Program-made: the position numbers and the translations under genes
From: Cryptomeria japonica
Lineage: Eukaryota > Streptophyta > Pinopsida > Cupressales > Cupressaceae
Assembly: GCF_030272615.1 (NCBI RefSeq)
Contig: NC_081405.1
Span: 648,557,420-648,621,419, forward strand
Length of the DNA stretch: 64,000 nucleotides
Direction of reading: 5' to 3'
In this document: piece by piece, positions 11,815-22,382 of the stretch
How positions within the stretch are numbered: position 1 is the first letter of the stretch
Layout: the number at the start of each line of letters is the position of its first letter
The notes under the pieces: model-generated
Databases searched by the model: none
What the model was told of the DNA's origin: nothing
What the model saw: the letters and a program-made list of their open reading frames with translations, nothing else

Positions 11815-13431
11815 ATCCTACTGCATTGAATCACATGAAGGCAAAACTGTTGCACTATCTGCATCATCAGGTGCAATAGGTGATGTGATATCAATATGAG
11901 GAGATGAAATACAAGACTCAAGAACAGGGATACATGTGAGAATCCCCATGTTCAAGTGTCCAAAGTTCTCCTCAAAAATTGAACCATCACAATAAGTGTG
12001 ATCATCATGTGTAGAATCATCAAATGTGAAATCATCATCATCAACAAAATCTGAAAAGGAGTATAACCGAGATGCATGATCAACCGCCCTAGTTGCAATG
12101 ATAGCTCTAGTCTCCAAGTCTCTAATGAAAACCGAGTCAGGTGTGAACTCCGCAACCTTCTTAGTTGCGCCATGTGTGATTTGATAGATAGAAAGGAGAT
12201 TGTTTGTCAAGTGGGGTACACACAACACATCATTGAAGGAGTTATCCCCAATGTCAATAGATCCTTTCCCAATCACATCCATGTATGTATGTTTGCCCAT
12301 CAAAATTTGTGGCATGGTGCAAGGCTCAAATGTAGAGAACATAGACTGCGAAGATGCCATATGATGAGAAGCCCCTAAATCTAGAAGCCATCTCTCTGAA
12401 TCATGACTGATAGTAGCACATAGAGCTTTTCCTTTTCTTGTCCCAAAAGAGTGAGTCTTCCCACTTGTAGAAGCCATAAATGCTTGCCCTTTTCCTTTTG
12501 AATGTGAGGAAGTGGAAGTTGATGAATCATCCTTCTTGTAGAGTTTAGGAAAATCAATGTTATGCTTTTTGATGTTATGTGTGAGCTCATCAATCTTCTT
12601 AGAATGGCAAGGATGCTCCTCATGACCAATTTTTTTACAATAATCACAAGTAGGTCTCTCCCTCTTTGGTGAATTATCTCTCTTGGAAGAGAAGGAATCT
12701 CCTTGTTTTGGAGAAGATGGTGCTTTTTTCTTAGGCTTTGATTGCCATTTCTTCTTGTTTGAGTTGTCCTTTCTTTGATTTCCTTTGTTCCCTTGATTTG
12801 CCACTAATGCTTGAGACTTAGAAGCATTCAGAATGCCCATGCTTATCAACTTAGTTTGTTCCATCATCAACATTTCATTGAAAGCATCAAATGTAGGCAT
12901 TTTGTAGCTTGAACCCATTGTCATCCTATGGGTTTGGAAACTAGAAACAAATGCTGCTTATTCTTGTGGAAGCTTGCCTATCAAGTTGAATATCAATTGA
13001 GTATCCTTCTTATCAATGCCATAATCTTTGAGTTGTGCCCTCAACTCATTTTCCTTAGTGACATAATCTTGTATAGTATCAAAGTTTTTGGGATCTAACA
13101 TGGTGAGATCACTATCAATTTGATATCCCCTAATTTCATCAACTTGACCATACAAGTCTTGAAATTTTTGCCAAGCATCCTTGATTAGAGTACACTTCTC
13201 AATATGAAAAATGAGATCCTTTGATACATACTTTCTTAGGGTACCAATTGCCATGATATTTTTAGTGAGCCAATCCAAGTGACCAACTAGATAAACCTTA
13301 GGATTAGCGGGAGCAACAATAGTTCCATCAATGTAATGAGTGAGTCCTTTTTCCATAAGTTTACTCCATGCATCAATTTTTCAAGTAGCATAATTATGAG
13401 GAGTTAAGAGAGGAAACTTAGAAGAACCCAT
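11815..13431 (-). pseudogene. gag: C1a gag and aspartic protease
   Basis: Gag of the plant copia type (UBN2-like) from ATG 13431: S-S-K-F-P-L-L-T-P-H-N-Y near the start, and a Q-D-L-Y-G-Q-V-D-E-I-R-G-Y segment near 13127-13165. The zinc knuckle C-D-Y-C-K-K-I-G-H-E-E-H-P-C is at 12607-12648. The protease active site reads W-L-L-D-L-G-A-S-H-H-M (Asp 12379-12381), so the serine of D-S-G is lost. After the protease comes a relic of the pre-integrase domain (F-G-H-L-N-M) and then an Asp-rich tail. Broken by a TGA in place of the conserved Trp near 13380 and a TAA at 12958-12960. It ends at TAG 11815-11817. Confidence 0.85.
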
Positions 13432-14518
13432 AACAGCAAAAAAGAAGGAACACAAGAGCACAAAAGCACAAGAGACACCCCCCCAAATTCACTCAATCAA
13501 AGTACACCCCCCCCAAAGTGATGATTTTGGCACTTAATACTTAGTGCGATTACAATGAGCCACTTGCAAAACAAGGCAAAGTGGACTTATGATGCAAATT
13601 TTACAACTTCTCAAATGAGATACAAGAGACTTCAATCAATAGTGCAATGAATCTAACTAAGATTCAAGCAAATATACAAGTATCAAGAGAGCCAAAAATG
13701 GCCAAAATCTAAAAGTACAATTTCTACTTACAATGGCATCAATCTAATAGCATCATGTGAAAGTAGATGAAGAAATACACACTTTCAAAAAAAATGACAC
13801 CTAAAAAGGAGGTCGTATGACCCTAAACGAAGCCTCTGAAGTTGCAAAAACTGGGATTACTGAGGTACAGTCACCAAAAACTACATTTTTTGAAAAATCA
13901 GTCCATCAAATTCAAAAAATTTCTTCACCACTATGGAGAGCACGAAATTCTAGCCCATAAAAAAAAAAATTGCTCGAAAAAAGGAGCAAAAATGAGAAAG
14001 ATATCATCGTCTGAAGTTGAACTACAAAATCAGAAATGCAAATGAGAGGGGGGTCCAAAAATTTTCAAACCCTACTGATGGCGGAAGACGGTACGTGGTA
14101 TGGGCGACGGTGGCAGGTCCGGACTTGCAGAGTCCAGCAGGTAGTACGCCTGCAACCTGCGACACACAGGTACACTCTACACAGGGGGGGTTTGTGGACC
14201 CCCCAAAAACACTTTTTTTTTTTTAATTTTTCCAAAATTTTTTTTTTTTTTCGAATTTTTTTTCAGAAAATAATTTTATTTTTTTTTCAAAAAATTAATA
14301 AAAAAATTTGGAAATCCATACAATAATAGTAAAATTGGCAAAAAAATATTTCTCACGAAAATAGGCCAACTTTATAACCAAAATTCATGGAAACGGCCTT
14401 TTGGACGCAATGGCGGGGTTGGATCTGGTCTACGATGCCTCCAAAAGATGCTGCTCCTCAGATCTACCTTTTAACATCAAAATAATGCCTCTTCAAGATG
14501 AATCAATGAAGCCCCAAT
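13432..14518 (-). other. C1a leader between primer site and gag
   Basis: Non-coding. It carries a T-rich/A-rich run at 14209-14300 and a short GC-rich patch (about 14075-14205). C1b has a much longer GC-rich block at the same place. Open frames here come from low-complexity sequence. Confidence 0.6.
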
Positions 14519-14531
14519 GGCTCTGATACCA
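14519..14531 (-). other. C1a primer-binding site (tRNA-iMet)
   Basis: In element sense it reads TGGTATCAGAGCC directly after the 5' LTR, the classic plant copia primer site complementary to initiator tRNA-Met. Confidence 0.93.
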
Positions 14532-14984
14532 TGTGAGATTTTGCCAAGATCAAGAGCTCAATGAAATGTACAAAATAGAGACACAATATAGGACAAGAAT
14601 AAACTGTATTCTCATCAATAGAAAAATAATCAATAATATCAAATTACATACAATGTAGATGAGCCTGTTTATATAGGGAAGGCTAGGGATATGTGAGCAC
14701 ACAAACATGACATGTGGCTCAATAAGAAACAAGGGTAGGTAGGAAATAGGTGTGGGTAGGTAGGAGAAACAATATAATAGTCTACGTGAGGTGGATCACC
14801 CATTGAATGTGGAGTGTAACAACAAGATCGACACCATAAAAGGTGGAATTTCTCCTACACACACTATCCCAATGTGGCACAAACACCCAAGTGTCTCATA
14901 CCTAAACTACTATGAAATGCATTTCCTAAGTAAACTTAAGTAAAGTGTAATAATATCCATAATGAATAATTATTTACACCAACA
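14532..14984 (-). repeat. C1a 5' LTR
   Basis: 453 bp, TG...CA, next to the primer site; it would drive C1a transcription leftwards. It matches 10482-10934 end to end. Confidence 0.92.
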
Positions 14985-15109
14985 CATAATCATACCAGAA
15001 TTTAGCAATCAAGAGCTGGGGCATCCTATCAAATCAATATCAACATCAAAATGAGATTATTCTTTGAATCATTGCATCATCACAGCTCACTTCAAAGAGG
15101 GGCAAAATA

Positions 15110-16092
15110 TGTACACCTAAAAATGGTCTGAAGATAATTAATTAAATAAGAAATTATTTAATTAATCCTCCTTCTCAATTTAATTGAATTCATCAACAAT
15201 TTGATTAAATAACCCCTTTCATCTACTTATTAGTAAATCTAAGGATTTATTTAATAGGTTAATTTCACTTGTTTGATTAATTAATTCAAATTAATTAATT
15301 CCCTCTACCAAAATCATTTCTTCTAAATCCTAATTAATTAAAACAAATCATTCATGAGTTGTTGAAATTAATTATCCTTTACCTATTATTTAAATTTTTA
15401 AATTCAAAATTCTCCTAACTTCTACCACTCCTAAAACTAACCATTTCTAAACCTAACCCATTCTACCTACCACCATGTCCCCTTTCATCCAACATCTTCT
15501 AGAACCTTTGTGACACTTGTCACTAAGTGTTCCCTTTCATCCAACCTCTTCTACAAGCCTCTTGACACTTGTCACTATAGAGATGACAATGTTCCCTTTA
15601 ATCCAACCCCCTTTGCCATCCTCCTCCAATTTAACCATTGATATCTTCAGATCAATCTTGACCATTGATTTCTGCCACCTCACCCCTAGCCTTGGAAATC
15701 CTATAAATAGAGCTCATTTTGGAGCAATATGGATCCCATCTCATTTTTCATCTTATGCATTGTTACTATAGGCATCTAGCTTCTAGTTTATCATTTTTAG
15801 CAATGTTATCATGCTCAATTTTAGCTTAATCTTAGCTCATTTTCTGAATGAATCATGAAATCATATAGCTTAATCATGCTATTCTTGCTAGATCATGCAT
15901 TTTCATCATTCAAATCCACCATCTAAGTGTAGTCAAGTCACTAGAATATGCATAATTAGATCGGAGAGCATTCTTCATACTCGCATTTACTAGGAGGTAA
16001 TAAGTCGATTAGCTATGGTTTTACATTTCCTTTATTAAATCTTCTAACCATGCTTGTAATGATTTATTGAGTGCATTGTAGTTGCAGGTACA
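15110..16092 (+). repeat. gypsy-1 3' LTR
   Basis: 983 bp starting TGTACACC and ending GGTACA, so the termini form a short inverted repeat. A purine tract (AAAGAGGGGCAAAATA) precedes it at 15094-15109. The right boundary is supported by the resumption of C3 gag coding at 16126 on the other strand. Confidence 0.8.
15702..15709 (+). promoter_or_regulatory. TATA box in gypsy-1 LTR
   Basis: TATAAATA in the middle of the LTR, a typical place for the U3/R border promoter. Confidence 0.6.
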
Positions 16093-16208
16093 TGTTTACT
16101 TCACAGAGCATGACACTCCATATCAACATTCAACTGATCTATGTCCATACATTTTGCATGTGAAACAATGACCTTCAAATCTCCTAGATACATACCTAGT
16201 ATTTGCAT
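16093..16208 (-). pseudogene. gag: C3 gag, C-terminal piece with second zinc knuckle
   Basis: The minus strand encodes C-F-T-C-K-M-Y-G-H-R-S-V-E-C (16126-16167), a CX2CX4HX4C knuckle. Joining 16208 to 22388 across the C2 insertion, and dropping one TSD copy, keeps the frame of the C3 gag that carries the first knuckle at 22419-22460. A TGA (16123-16125) follows the last Cys. Gypsy-1 truncates it on the left at 16092/16093. Confidence 0.75.
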
Positions 16209-16869
16209 TGTTAGTGTAGGTTTTTTTATTTTCCTTATGTTAGGGGGTATTTATTTTTCCTACAAATATATTATTAAGCTTGCTTAGGTTATTAGGTGTG
16301 GTTAATATGAGGACACGTGGCGGAATACATTAGCTACATGTGTAACTCTCCACCTTACATGGGTAGTTGAGTTAGACACCCTATTTTGGCTTGTTGTGCC
16401 ACCTCTCATAACCACTATTTTGTCATTTCCTAAGTGGGTTATGGGGTAGTTGGGTTTCTCACCCTCTTTTGGCCTTATGTGCCACCTCTTATAACTCCTT
16501 TTTTGTTTTCATGTAAGGAGGTTATGCCACATGTTTTGACATTTACCAAGTAGGTAAAAACCTCCCACCTTTTATGGGGTAGTAGGTAAAACCTCCCACT
16601 TTTTATGGAGGTGGGAGTTAATGCACCTCTTGGTTGTATATGTTATTATTTTTCTATATAATAAGCAATATACTCTCACCTTCACAAGTTAAGTGATTGT
16701 TCAGTGAGAGTCTTCTCTAAATTCTCTTCTTTATCTCTATTTTTCTCTCATATCAGATTTATCTTCATTCAGCTATTTTGATCTTCGATCATCCATTGCT
16801 TGGAGTTGCATGTGATCTATGACCGACATCAGATCCTAGCTAGATTCTTGCTTCTCACAGAATTTAACA
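16209..16869 (+). repeat. C2 5' LTR
   Basis: Starts TGTTAGTGTAGG and ends AGAATTTAACA. It contains a TATA-like CTATATAATAAG (about 16656-16667) and internal tandem repeats (16361-16526 and 16551-16615) upstream of it. Confidence 0.93.
16361..16615 (+). repeat. Tandem repeats inside C2 LTR
   Basis: Two imperfect 83-bp units start at 16361 and 16444 (GGGTAGTTGRGTT heads). Two 32-bp units start at 16551 and 16583 (TAGGTAAAAACCTCCCACYT). The same arrangement is in the 3' LTR (about 21874-22128). Their place just upstream of the TATA motif suggests enhancer-like elements. Confidence 0.75.
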
Positions 16870-16882
16870 TGGTATCAGAGCC
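16870..16882 (+). other. C2 primer-binding site (tRNA-iMet)
   Basis: TGGTATCAGAGCC immediately after the 5' LTR. Confidence 0.95.
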
Positions 16883-17909
16883 GTGTTGTCTGGTATAGCT
16901 CATTGCTTTTCTGATTTATTTGAGAGATTTGAGATTGTTAGATAGCTAATATTTTTCTTAAAAACCAAGTATTCTCTTCTCCTACATTTTCGTGTGACCT
17001 GGAGAATCGAAACAGTTTAAAGGAAAATAAGCTTCTAGTTAAATCTGGTTTTATATATGTGTTCTTTGAGATCTAGGTGATTGTAGCATTTTTGGTAATA
17101 TTGAAGGCTTCTTTAGCATTTCCAGAGTGTCCAGAAGGCTTGTGAAAATCATAAGTGACTTCTATTTCACCAAATTTAGAGTTTGGAGAACACAGTAAAA
17201 AAATCATAGTGAAATATTTTACTAGAGCTATTTTCATTTTTGCCCTATTTTTATAATCTCTATTTACTTTTAGAAAAAATGATTTCTGGGTTTTGTTCCT
17301 AGCATTGAAAAACTTTTGGGTTTTGGAAGGTTTGTCTAGAAAAGTAATAATTTTTTCATAAATTGAGTTTCAACAAGGCTTAAGCCATTTTTCTATCAGG
17401 GAAATTCAGCAACCTTTCTTAAAAGTTGCATAACTTTTGCCTCGGGTGTCAGTTTTTTGCAAATGAGTACTTGATAGAAAGCTAGAAATGAGCACTCTTC
17501 ATAATTGTAGGTCTTATTGAAATATTCTACCCTTCTTTGTTAGATATTGCAGGTTGAATCGGCTGCATATTTTTTTTTTCCTTCTATAGATCATATCTTT
17601 CTTCTCACAACTCTATTTTACAAAAATGAATAGTTGTTGTAAAGGTATTAAGATACATTGAGCAGCTATAGGGCTAATTTTTTTAGATTTTGTGCTAAAT
17701 TTATATGTATTTAAACTTTCTATTTTGGCCATTAAAGCCTCAGAAAGCATTGTAATCTGATAAAAGCCTTGTAAATACACTAATTATAAATTGCCAACCT
17801 TGTAATATTTGGGGGGGGTGATTTCAAAGACTAGTGGAAAGGGGGGGTGTCTCTTATGTCTTCTTTCTTTCATTCTTCTTGACTCTTTGCAATCTTCTTT
17901 TCTGCTAAC
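16883..17909 (+). other. C2 leader
   Basis: About 1 kb of non-coding leader between the primer site and the gag ATG. It is AT-rich, with a G-run near 17811-17850. No gene seen. Confidence 0.7.
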
Positions 17910-20900
17910 ATGGATGCACCTACAGTTCCACTTTTAACACCATATAATTACTTTGAATGGAAATCTAAGATGATAATATATCTGAAAAGACATGGATATC
18001 ATCGTGTTACTATGGGACTTGAAACTGAACCTCAAGATGCTGCAGAAAAGATTAAATGGTTTAATAAATGTGATGAAGCTTTTAGTACATTATGCATGTC
18101 AATCTCTCTTGACCTTCTTTTTCACATTGAATGTGCTACTACACCAAATGCAGTATGGACTACTTTGGGAAACCTCTTTGGTAGGCAGGATGAACTAAGA
18201 GGTCATCAATTGGAGAATGAACTCATAGGGTTGAATCCAACCAATTTTGATAATATACAAGACTTTTTCACTAAACTTAAGTCTATAAGATTGCAATTGG
18301 AACAGTGTGGAACTAAGAAAGATGATAAGGAACTGATCTTGAGTATTCTTTCTAAGCTTGGTCCTAACTATTCAGTGTTTATTTCTACATTCTATGCTAC
18401 CAAATGTGCCCTAGGTACCACATTCAAAATGCCTTTTTTAGATGATTTTGCTGCAGAACTCACTAGGGAGCAGGATAAATTGGTTCAAATGGGTACAATA
18501 AAGCCCTCTAAGTCACATGCCTTAGTTGTAAATCAAGGCACAAAAGAATAGAAAGGGTCTAGTAAGCAAGATAAGAAACAAAAGAACCAAGGAGAGAAGA
18601 AGAAAGATAAAAAATCTGCTACTTCAAAAGCAGACAATGAGACCTCTTCATCAAAAGGTGAACAACCTAAGAAGGAGAAGGTCAAGTGTTCTTATTGTAA
18701 GAGGCCTGGTCATGATGAACATAAGTGTTTAAAGAAACAAATTGATCACCTTTCAAATCTTCTTGAAAAGAATAATATCAAGGTTCCTGGTTCAGTCAAA
18801 CAGTGTTCATCAGAAGGATCTTCTAAGGACATAGATAAGAGTAAGGGGAAAGGAAAGGGTAAGGCCCTAGTTGCTATTGCTTCACAACCAAATTCTTGGA
18901 TAATTGATTCAGGTGCTTCACACCACATGGCTTCTTCAAAAGATGATTTCACGTCTTTAGAGCCATGTTCTATGCCTTCCATCCTAATGGGTGATGACAC
19001 TCCTATTGAAGTGCATGGGAGAGGGTCTGTTGATGTGGGTGAAGGAACATTTCAAGATGTCCTTTGTGTTCCATCTTTATCAACTAATCTCCTATCTGTT
19101 TATCAGATCACTCACATTGGTTCTGGCAAGCGAGTTGAGTTCACACCAGATGTAGTGGTAATCAATGAAATGCATAATGGGTCTACTGTTGCTGTGGGAA
19201 AAGTAGATCATCATTCTAGATTATATCAGTTTTCTCAGTTTGTTCCTGACTCTCCTTCGATAGTTTTACTCACTCATGCATATGAGGTGAGTTGTTTGTG
19301 GCATCAACGGTTTGGCCACTTGAACTACCGTTACTTGCAACAACTCAATCAACAAGAAATGGTTTCAGGGTTGCCTTCTATTCAATTTTCTGATGGAGTT
19401 TGCCAGGGGTGCATTCTTGGTAAGAATCCAGAGGAGAAGTATGATAAAGGTAAAGTTTGGAGAGCTACACAACTATTGGAGTTGGTACATAGTGACTTGG
19501 TAGGACCATTTCCACAACCATCTTTTAGCAAGGCTAGATATATCTTGACATTTATTGATGACTTTTCCAGATATACATGGGTTTACTTTCTCAAACAAAA
19601 GTCTGAAGTCTTTGAAAATTTTCTAGATTTCAAAGCTTTTGCAGAGAAACAATCTGGGAAGTTCATCAAGATTCTGCATACAGATAATGAGGGTGAATAT
19701 GTTAATAATCAGTTTGAATAGTTTTGTGCTTCAGAAGGTATCAACATGCAGTACACAGTTCCATACAGTCCTCAACAAAATGGTGTAGCAGAATGAAAGA
19801 ATAGGTCCTTGAAAGAGATGGCTAATTGTATGATTCACTCCAAGTCTTTGGCACCTCAGTACTGGGCAAAGGCCATCAACTGTGCGTGTTACATCCAGAA
19901 CCAAGTTCCTCATAAAGTTGTGAAGGGGGTAACTCCCTTTCAAGATTGGACTGGTCAAAAACCCATAGTTAAACACTTTAGAGTGTTTGGTTCTCTTGTA
20001 TGGGCCCACATTCCAGCTGAAAAACACAAGGCTATGGATCCGCAGAGAAAGCCTTGCATATTTGTTGGATATCCAGATGATGTCAAAGGGTATAGGCTTC
20101 TCCATCCCACTACTCATGAGTTGTTCATTGAGAGGAGTGTTTGTTTTGAGGAGAGTTATTCTAGTTCTTCTCATACCACTTCTCCATCCACTATCACATT
20201 GGAGAAATTGCATTATGATGACAGTTCTTCAGAGGATCTTAATCCTCCTAATCTTGATGAGGAGTCTTCTTCCTCTACTTCAGATGGTGATAGTGATGAT
20301 GAGGTTTCACGTTCCTCTCATAGTCATCATTCAGAGGTTGATGATTCTCCCCCAGACTCTCCAGCCTCAGTTCCTCTTTGGGCTCGACAAACATTTGAGT
20401 CAGCAGGAAATTGGCTTGGTGATCCATTAGATACTAGAAGAACAAGGTCACAATTTTAGCAAGCTCCACATCTCTTCATTGCTTCAGCTTCTGATCCACA
20501 GTCCTTTCAAGAAGCTTCAGGTGTTCCTGAGTGGGATGCTGCAATGCAAGAAGAGTTCAATTCCTTGGAAAGGAATCACACATGGGATTTAGTTCCTCTT
20601 CCTAAGGGAAGGAAACTTGTTCGATGCAAGTGGATCTATCGAACAAAATTTGTAGTGGATGGGTCAATTGATAAGTATAAGGCTCACTTGGTAGCAAAAG
20701 GTTTTTCCCAAGTTCTAGGGGTTGATTACTCTGAGACTTTTGCTCCAGTTGCTAAGATGAATTCCATCCGACTTGTTCTTGCTATAGCTGCAGCCCATCA
20801 TTGGGAAGTTCATTAGATGGATGTGAAGAGTGCATTTCTTCATGGTGACCTTTAGGAGGAAATCTACATGGAGCAACCATAGGGGTTTGTTCAGGATCCT

Positions 20901-21830
20901 TCACTTGTGTGTCGACTTCGAAAGTCTCTCTATGGCCTCAAACAGGCTCCTCGAGCTTGGTATGCCAAGATGGACTCATTCCTTCTGATAGTTGGTTTCA
21001 CTCAGTGCCATTCTGATCCGAACGTATACATTCTGCAATAGGATGAAACTCTCACATTTCTGGTTCTCTATGTTGATGACTTGTTACTCATAGGGAGTCA
21101 CTCATCCACCATCAAAGTAGTGAAAATTGCTCTACATGATAGATTTTTGATGTTAGACTTGGGTCTTCTGCAATACTTCTTGGGAATTGAGATCACTCAA
21201 ACATCTTCAGGAATCTTCCTTGGACAACCCAAGTATGCACTTGATATGCTCTCCAGATTTCACATGGCTGATTGTAAGCCTACACCTACTCCATTTTTGT
21301 TAGGGGTCAAACTTGAGGCTAAGTGCTCTTCACCCTTGGTTGATGGCACTTTATATCGACAGCTTGTTGGAAGCCTCATTTATTTGACTCATACGAGACC
21401 CAACATTTCTTATGCTGTGGGCATGGTCTCTAGATTCATGCAGGAGCCACATGAGTTGCATTGGAAAGCAGCTAAGCAGATCCTCCACTACATTCAGGGT
21501 ACTCACAATTATGGAATTGTGAGTATGTAGCAGGTGTGGATATTGACTTGGTAGGATATACGAATTCAGATTGGGCAAGTGATTCTCAGTATCGCAAGTC
21601 TACTTCTGGGTATTGCTTCTCACTTGGTTCTGGTCCAGTTTGTTGGTCGAGCAAGAAGCAGTCTGCAATTTCTCTTTCATCAACAGAGGCCAAGTATCGA
21701 GGGGCAGTCAATGCCACCACTGAGGCTATTTGGCTTCAAAATATTCTTACTAAGTTTGGTATTCCAGTTAGAAATGTTACCATCATCTTTTGTGATAATT
21801 AGAGTGTTATATAGATCTCAAGAAATCCAA
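17910..21830 (+). pseudogene. C2 gag-pol polyprotein (gag, protease, integrase, RT, RNase H)
   Basis: One copia polyprotein in frame 3 from ATG 17910. UBN2-type gag comes first, then the zinc knuckle C-S-Y-C-K-R-P-G-H-D-E-H-K-C (18687-18728), protease W-I-I-D-S-G-A-S-H-H-M (Asp 18906), integrase HHCC (about 19302-19420), catalytic L-H-T-D-N-E (about 19675) and N-G-V-A-E (about 19779-19793), RT with Y-V-D-D at 21069-21080, and RNase H from about 21545. Stops: TAG at 18549, 19719, 20457, 20814, 20853, 20880, 21039, 21800 and 21812, and TGA at 19794. A 2-bp insertion near 21520 shifts RNase H to frame 2. The coding ends abruptly at the LTR junction 21830/21831. Confidence 0.93.
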
Positions 21831-22382
21831 TGGCGGAATACATTAGCTACATGTGTAACTCTCCACCTCACATGGATAGTTGAGTTACACACCCTCTTTT
21901 GGCTTGTTGTGCCACCTCTCATAACCACTATTTTGTCATTTCCTAAGTGGGTTATGGGGTAGTTGGGTTTCTCACCCTCTTTTGGCCTTATGTGCCACCT
22001 CTTATAACTCCTTTTTTGTTTTCATGTAAGGAGGTTATGCCACATGTTTTGACATTTACCAAGTAGGTAAAAACCTCCCACCTTTTATGGGGTAGTAGGT
22101 AAAACCTCCCACTTTTTATGGAGGTGGGAGTTAATGCACCTCTTGGTTGTATATGTTATTATTTTTCTATATAATAAGCAATATATTCTCACCTTCACAA
22201 GTTAAGTGATAGCTCCATGAGAGTCTTCTCCAAATTCTCTTCTTTATCTCTATTTTTCTCTCATATTAGATTTATCTTCATTCAGCTATTTTGATCTTTG
22301 ATCATCCGTTGCTTGGAGTTGCATGTGATCTATGACCGACATCAAATCCTAGCTCGATTCTGGCTTCTCACAGAATTTAACA
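21831..22382 (+). repeat. C2 3' LTR, 5'-truncated
   Basis: Matches 16318-16869 without length change. The first 109 bp of the LTR are missing. At the junction, RNase H coding ends ...CCAATGGCGG and the LTR reads ...ACGTGGCGG, sharing TGGCGG. Confidence 0.93.

Larger units (their letters stand above)
10482..14984 (-). mobile_element. Non-autonomous copia-like element C1a (gag-protease, no pol)
   Basis: The element reads on the minus strand. The LTRs, 453 bp each, are 10482-10934 (3' LTR) and 14532-14984 (5' LTR); in element sense they start TGTTGGTGTAAAT and end AAAATCTCACA. The primer site complementary to initiator tRNA-Met is 14519-14531, and the purine tract is the C-run 10935-10941. The flanks are CATCA (10477-10481) and CATAA (14985-14989), a 5-bp TSD with one mismatch. 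The 3.6-kb internal region holds gag, a protease motif and an unknown acidic frame, but no integrase, RT or RNase H. C1b has the same architecture, so this is a family structure and not a chance deletion. Confidence 0.92.
1..16092 (+). mobile_element. Ty3/gypsy retrotransposon, Tat-type (gypsy-1), decayed, 5' end outside window
   Basis: Plus-strand element with gag, aspartic protease, RT, a first RNase H, a second RNase H and integrase, in that order. The 3' LTR is 15110-16092, preceded by a purine tract (15094-15109). The second, archaeal-style RNase H after the ordinary one is the hallmark of the Tat lineage of plant gypsy elements. The gag knuckle has the CX2HX4HX4C form seen in such elements. 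C1a (10482-14984) interrupts the 3' untranslated part. No 5' LTR copy (start TGTACACC) occurs in the window, so the left end lies before position 1. There are at least 17 in-frame stops from 5677 to 8310, so it is not active. It inserted into the older element C3, whose gag resumes at 16093. The 5 bases after the LTR are TGTTT; the matching TSD would be left of the window. Confidence 0.88.
16209..22382 (+). mobile_element. Ty1/copia retrotransposon C2, nearly full length, decayed
   Basis: Plus strand. The 5' LTR is 16209-16869 (661 bp), the primer site 16870-16882, the polyprotein 17910-21830 and the 3' LTR 21831-22382 (552 bp, missing its first 109 bp). The TSD TGCAT is perfect at 16204-16208 and 22383-22387, so both outer ends are intact. 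The end of RNase H, the purine tract and the LTR start are deleted at 21830/21831. By eye the two LTRs differ at about 16 of 552 aligned bases. It inserted into the C3 gag. Confidence 0.95.

Noticed and set aside
22201-22382. C2 3' LTR end read as start of C3 gag coding
   Set aside because: The minus frame 22377-22733 crosses the TSD by chance; C3 coding really continues at 16208.
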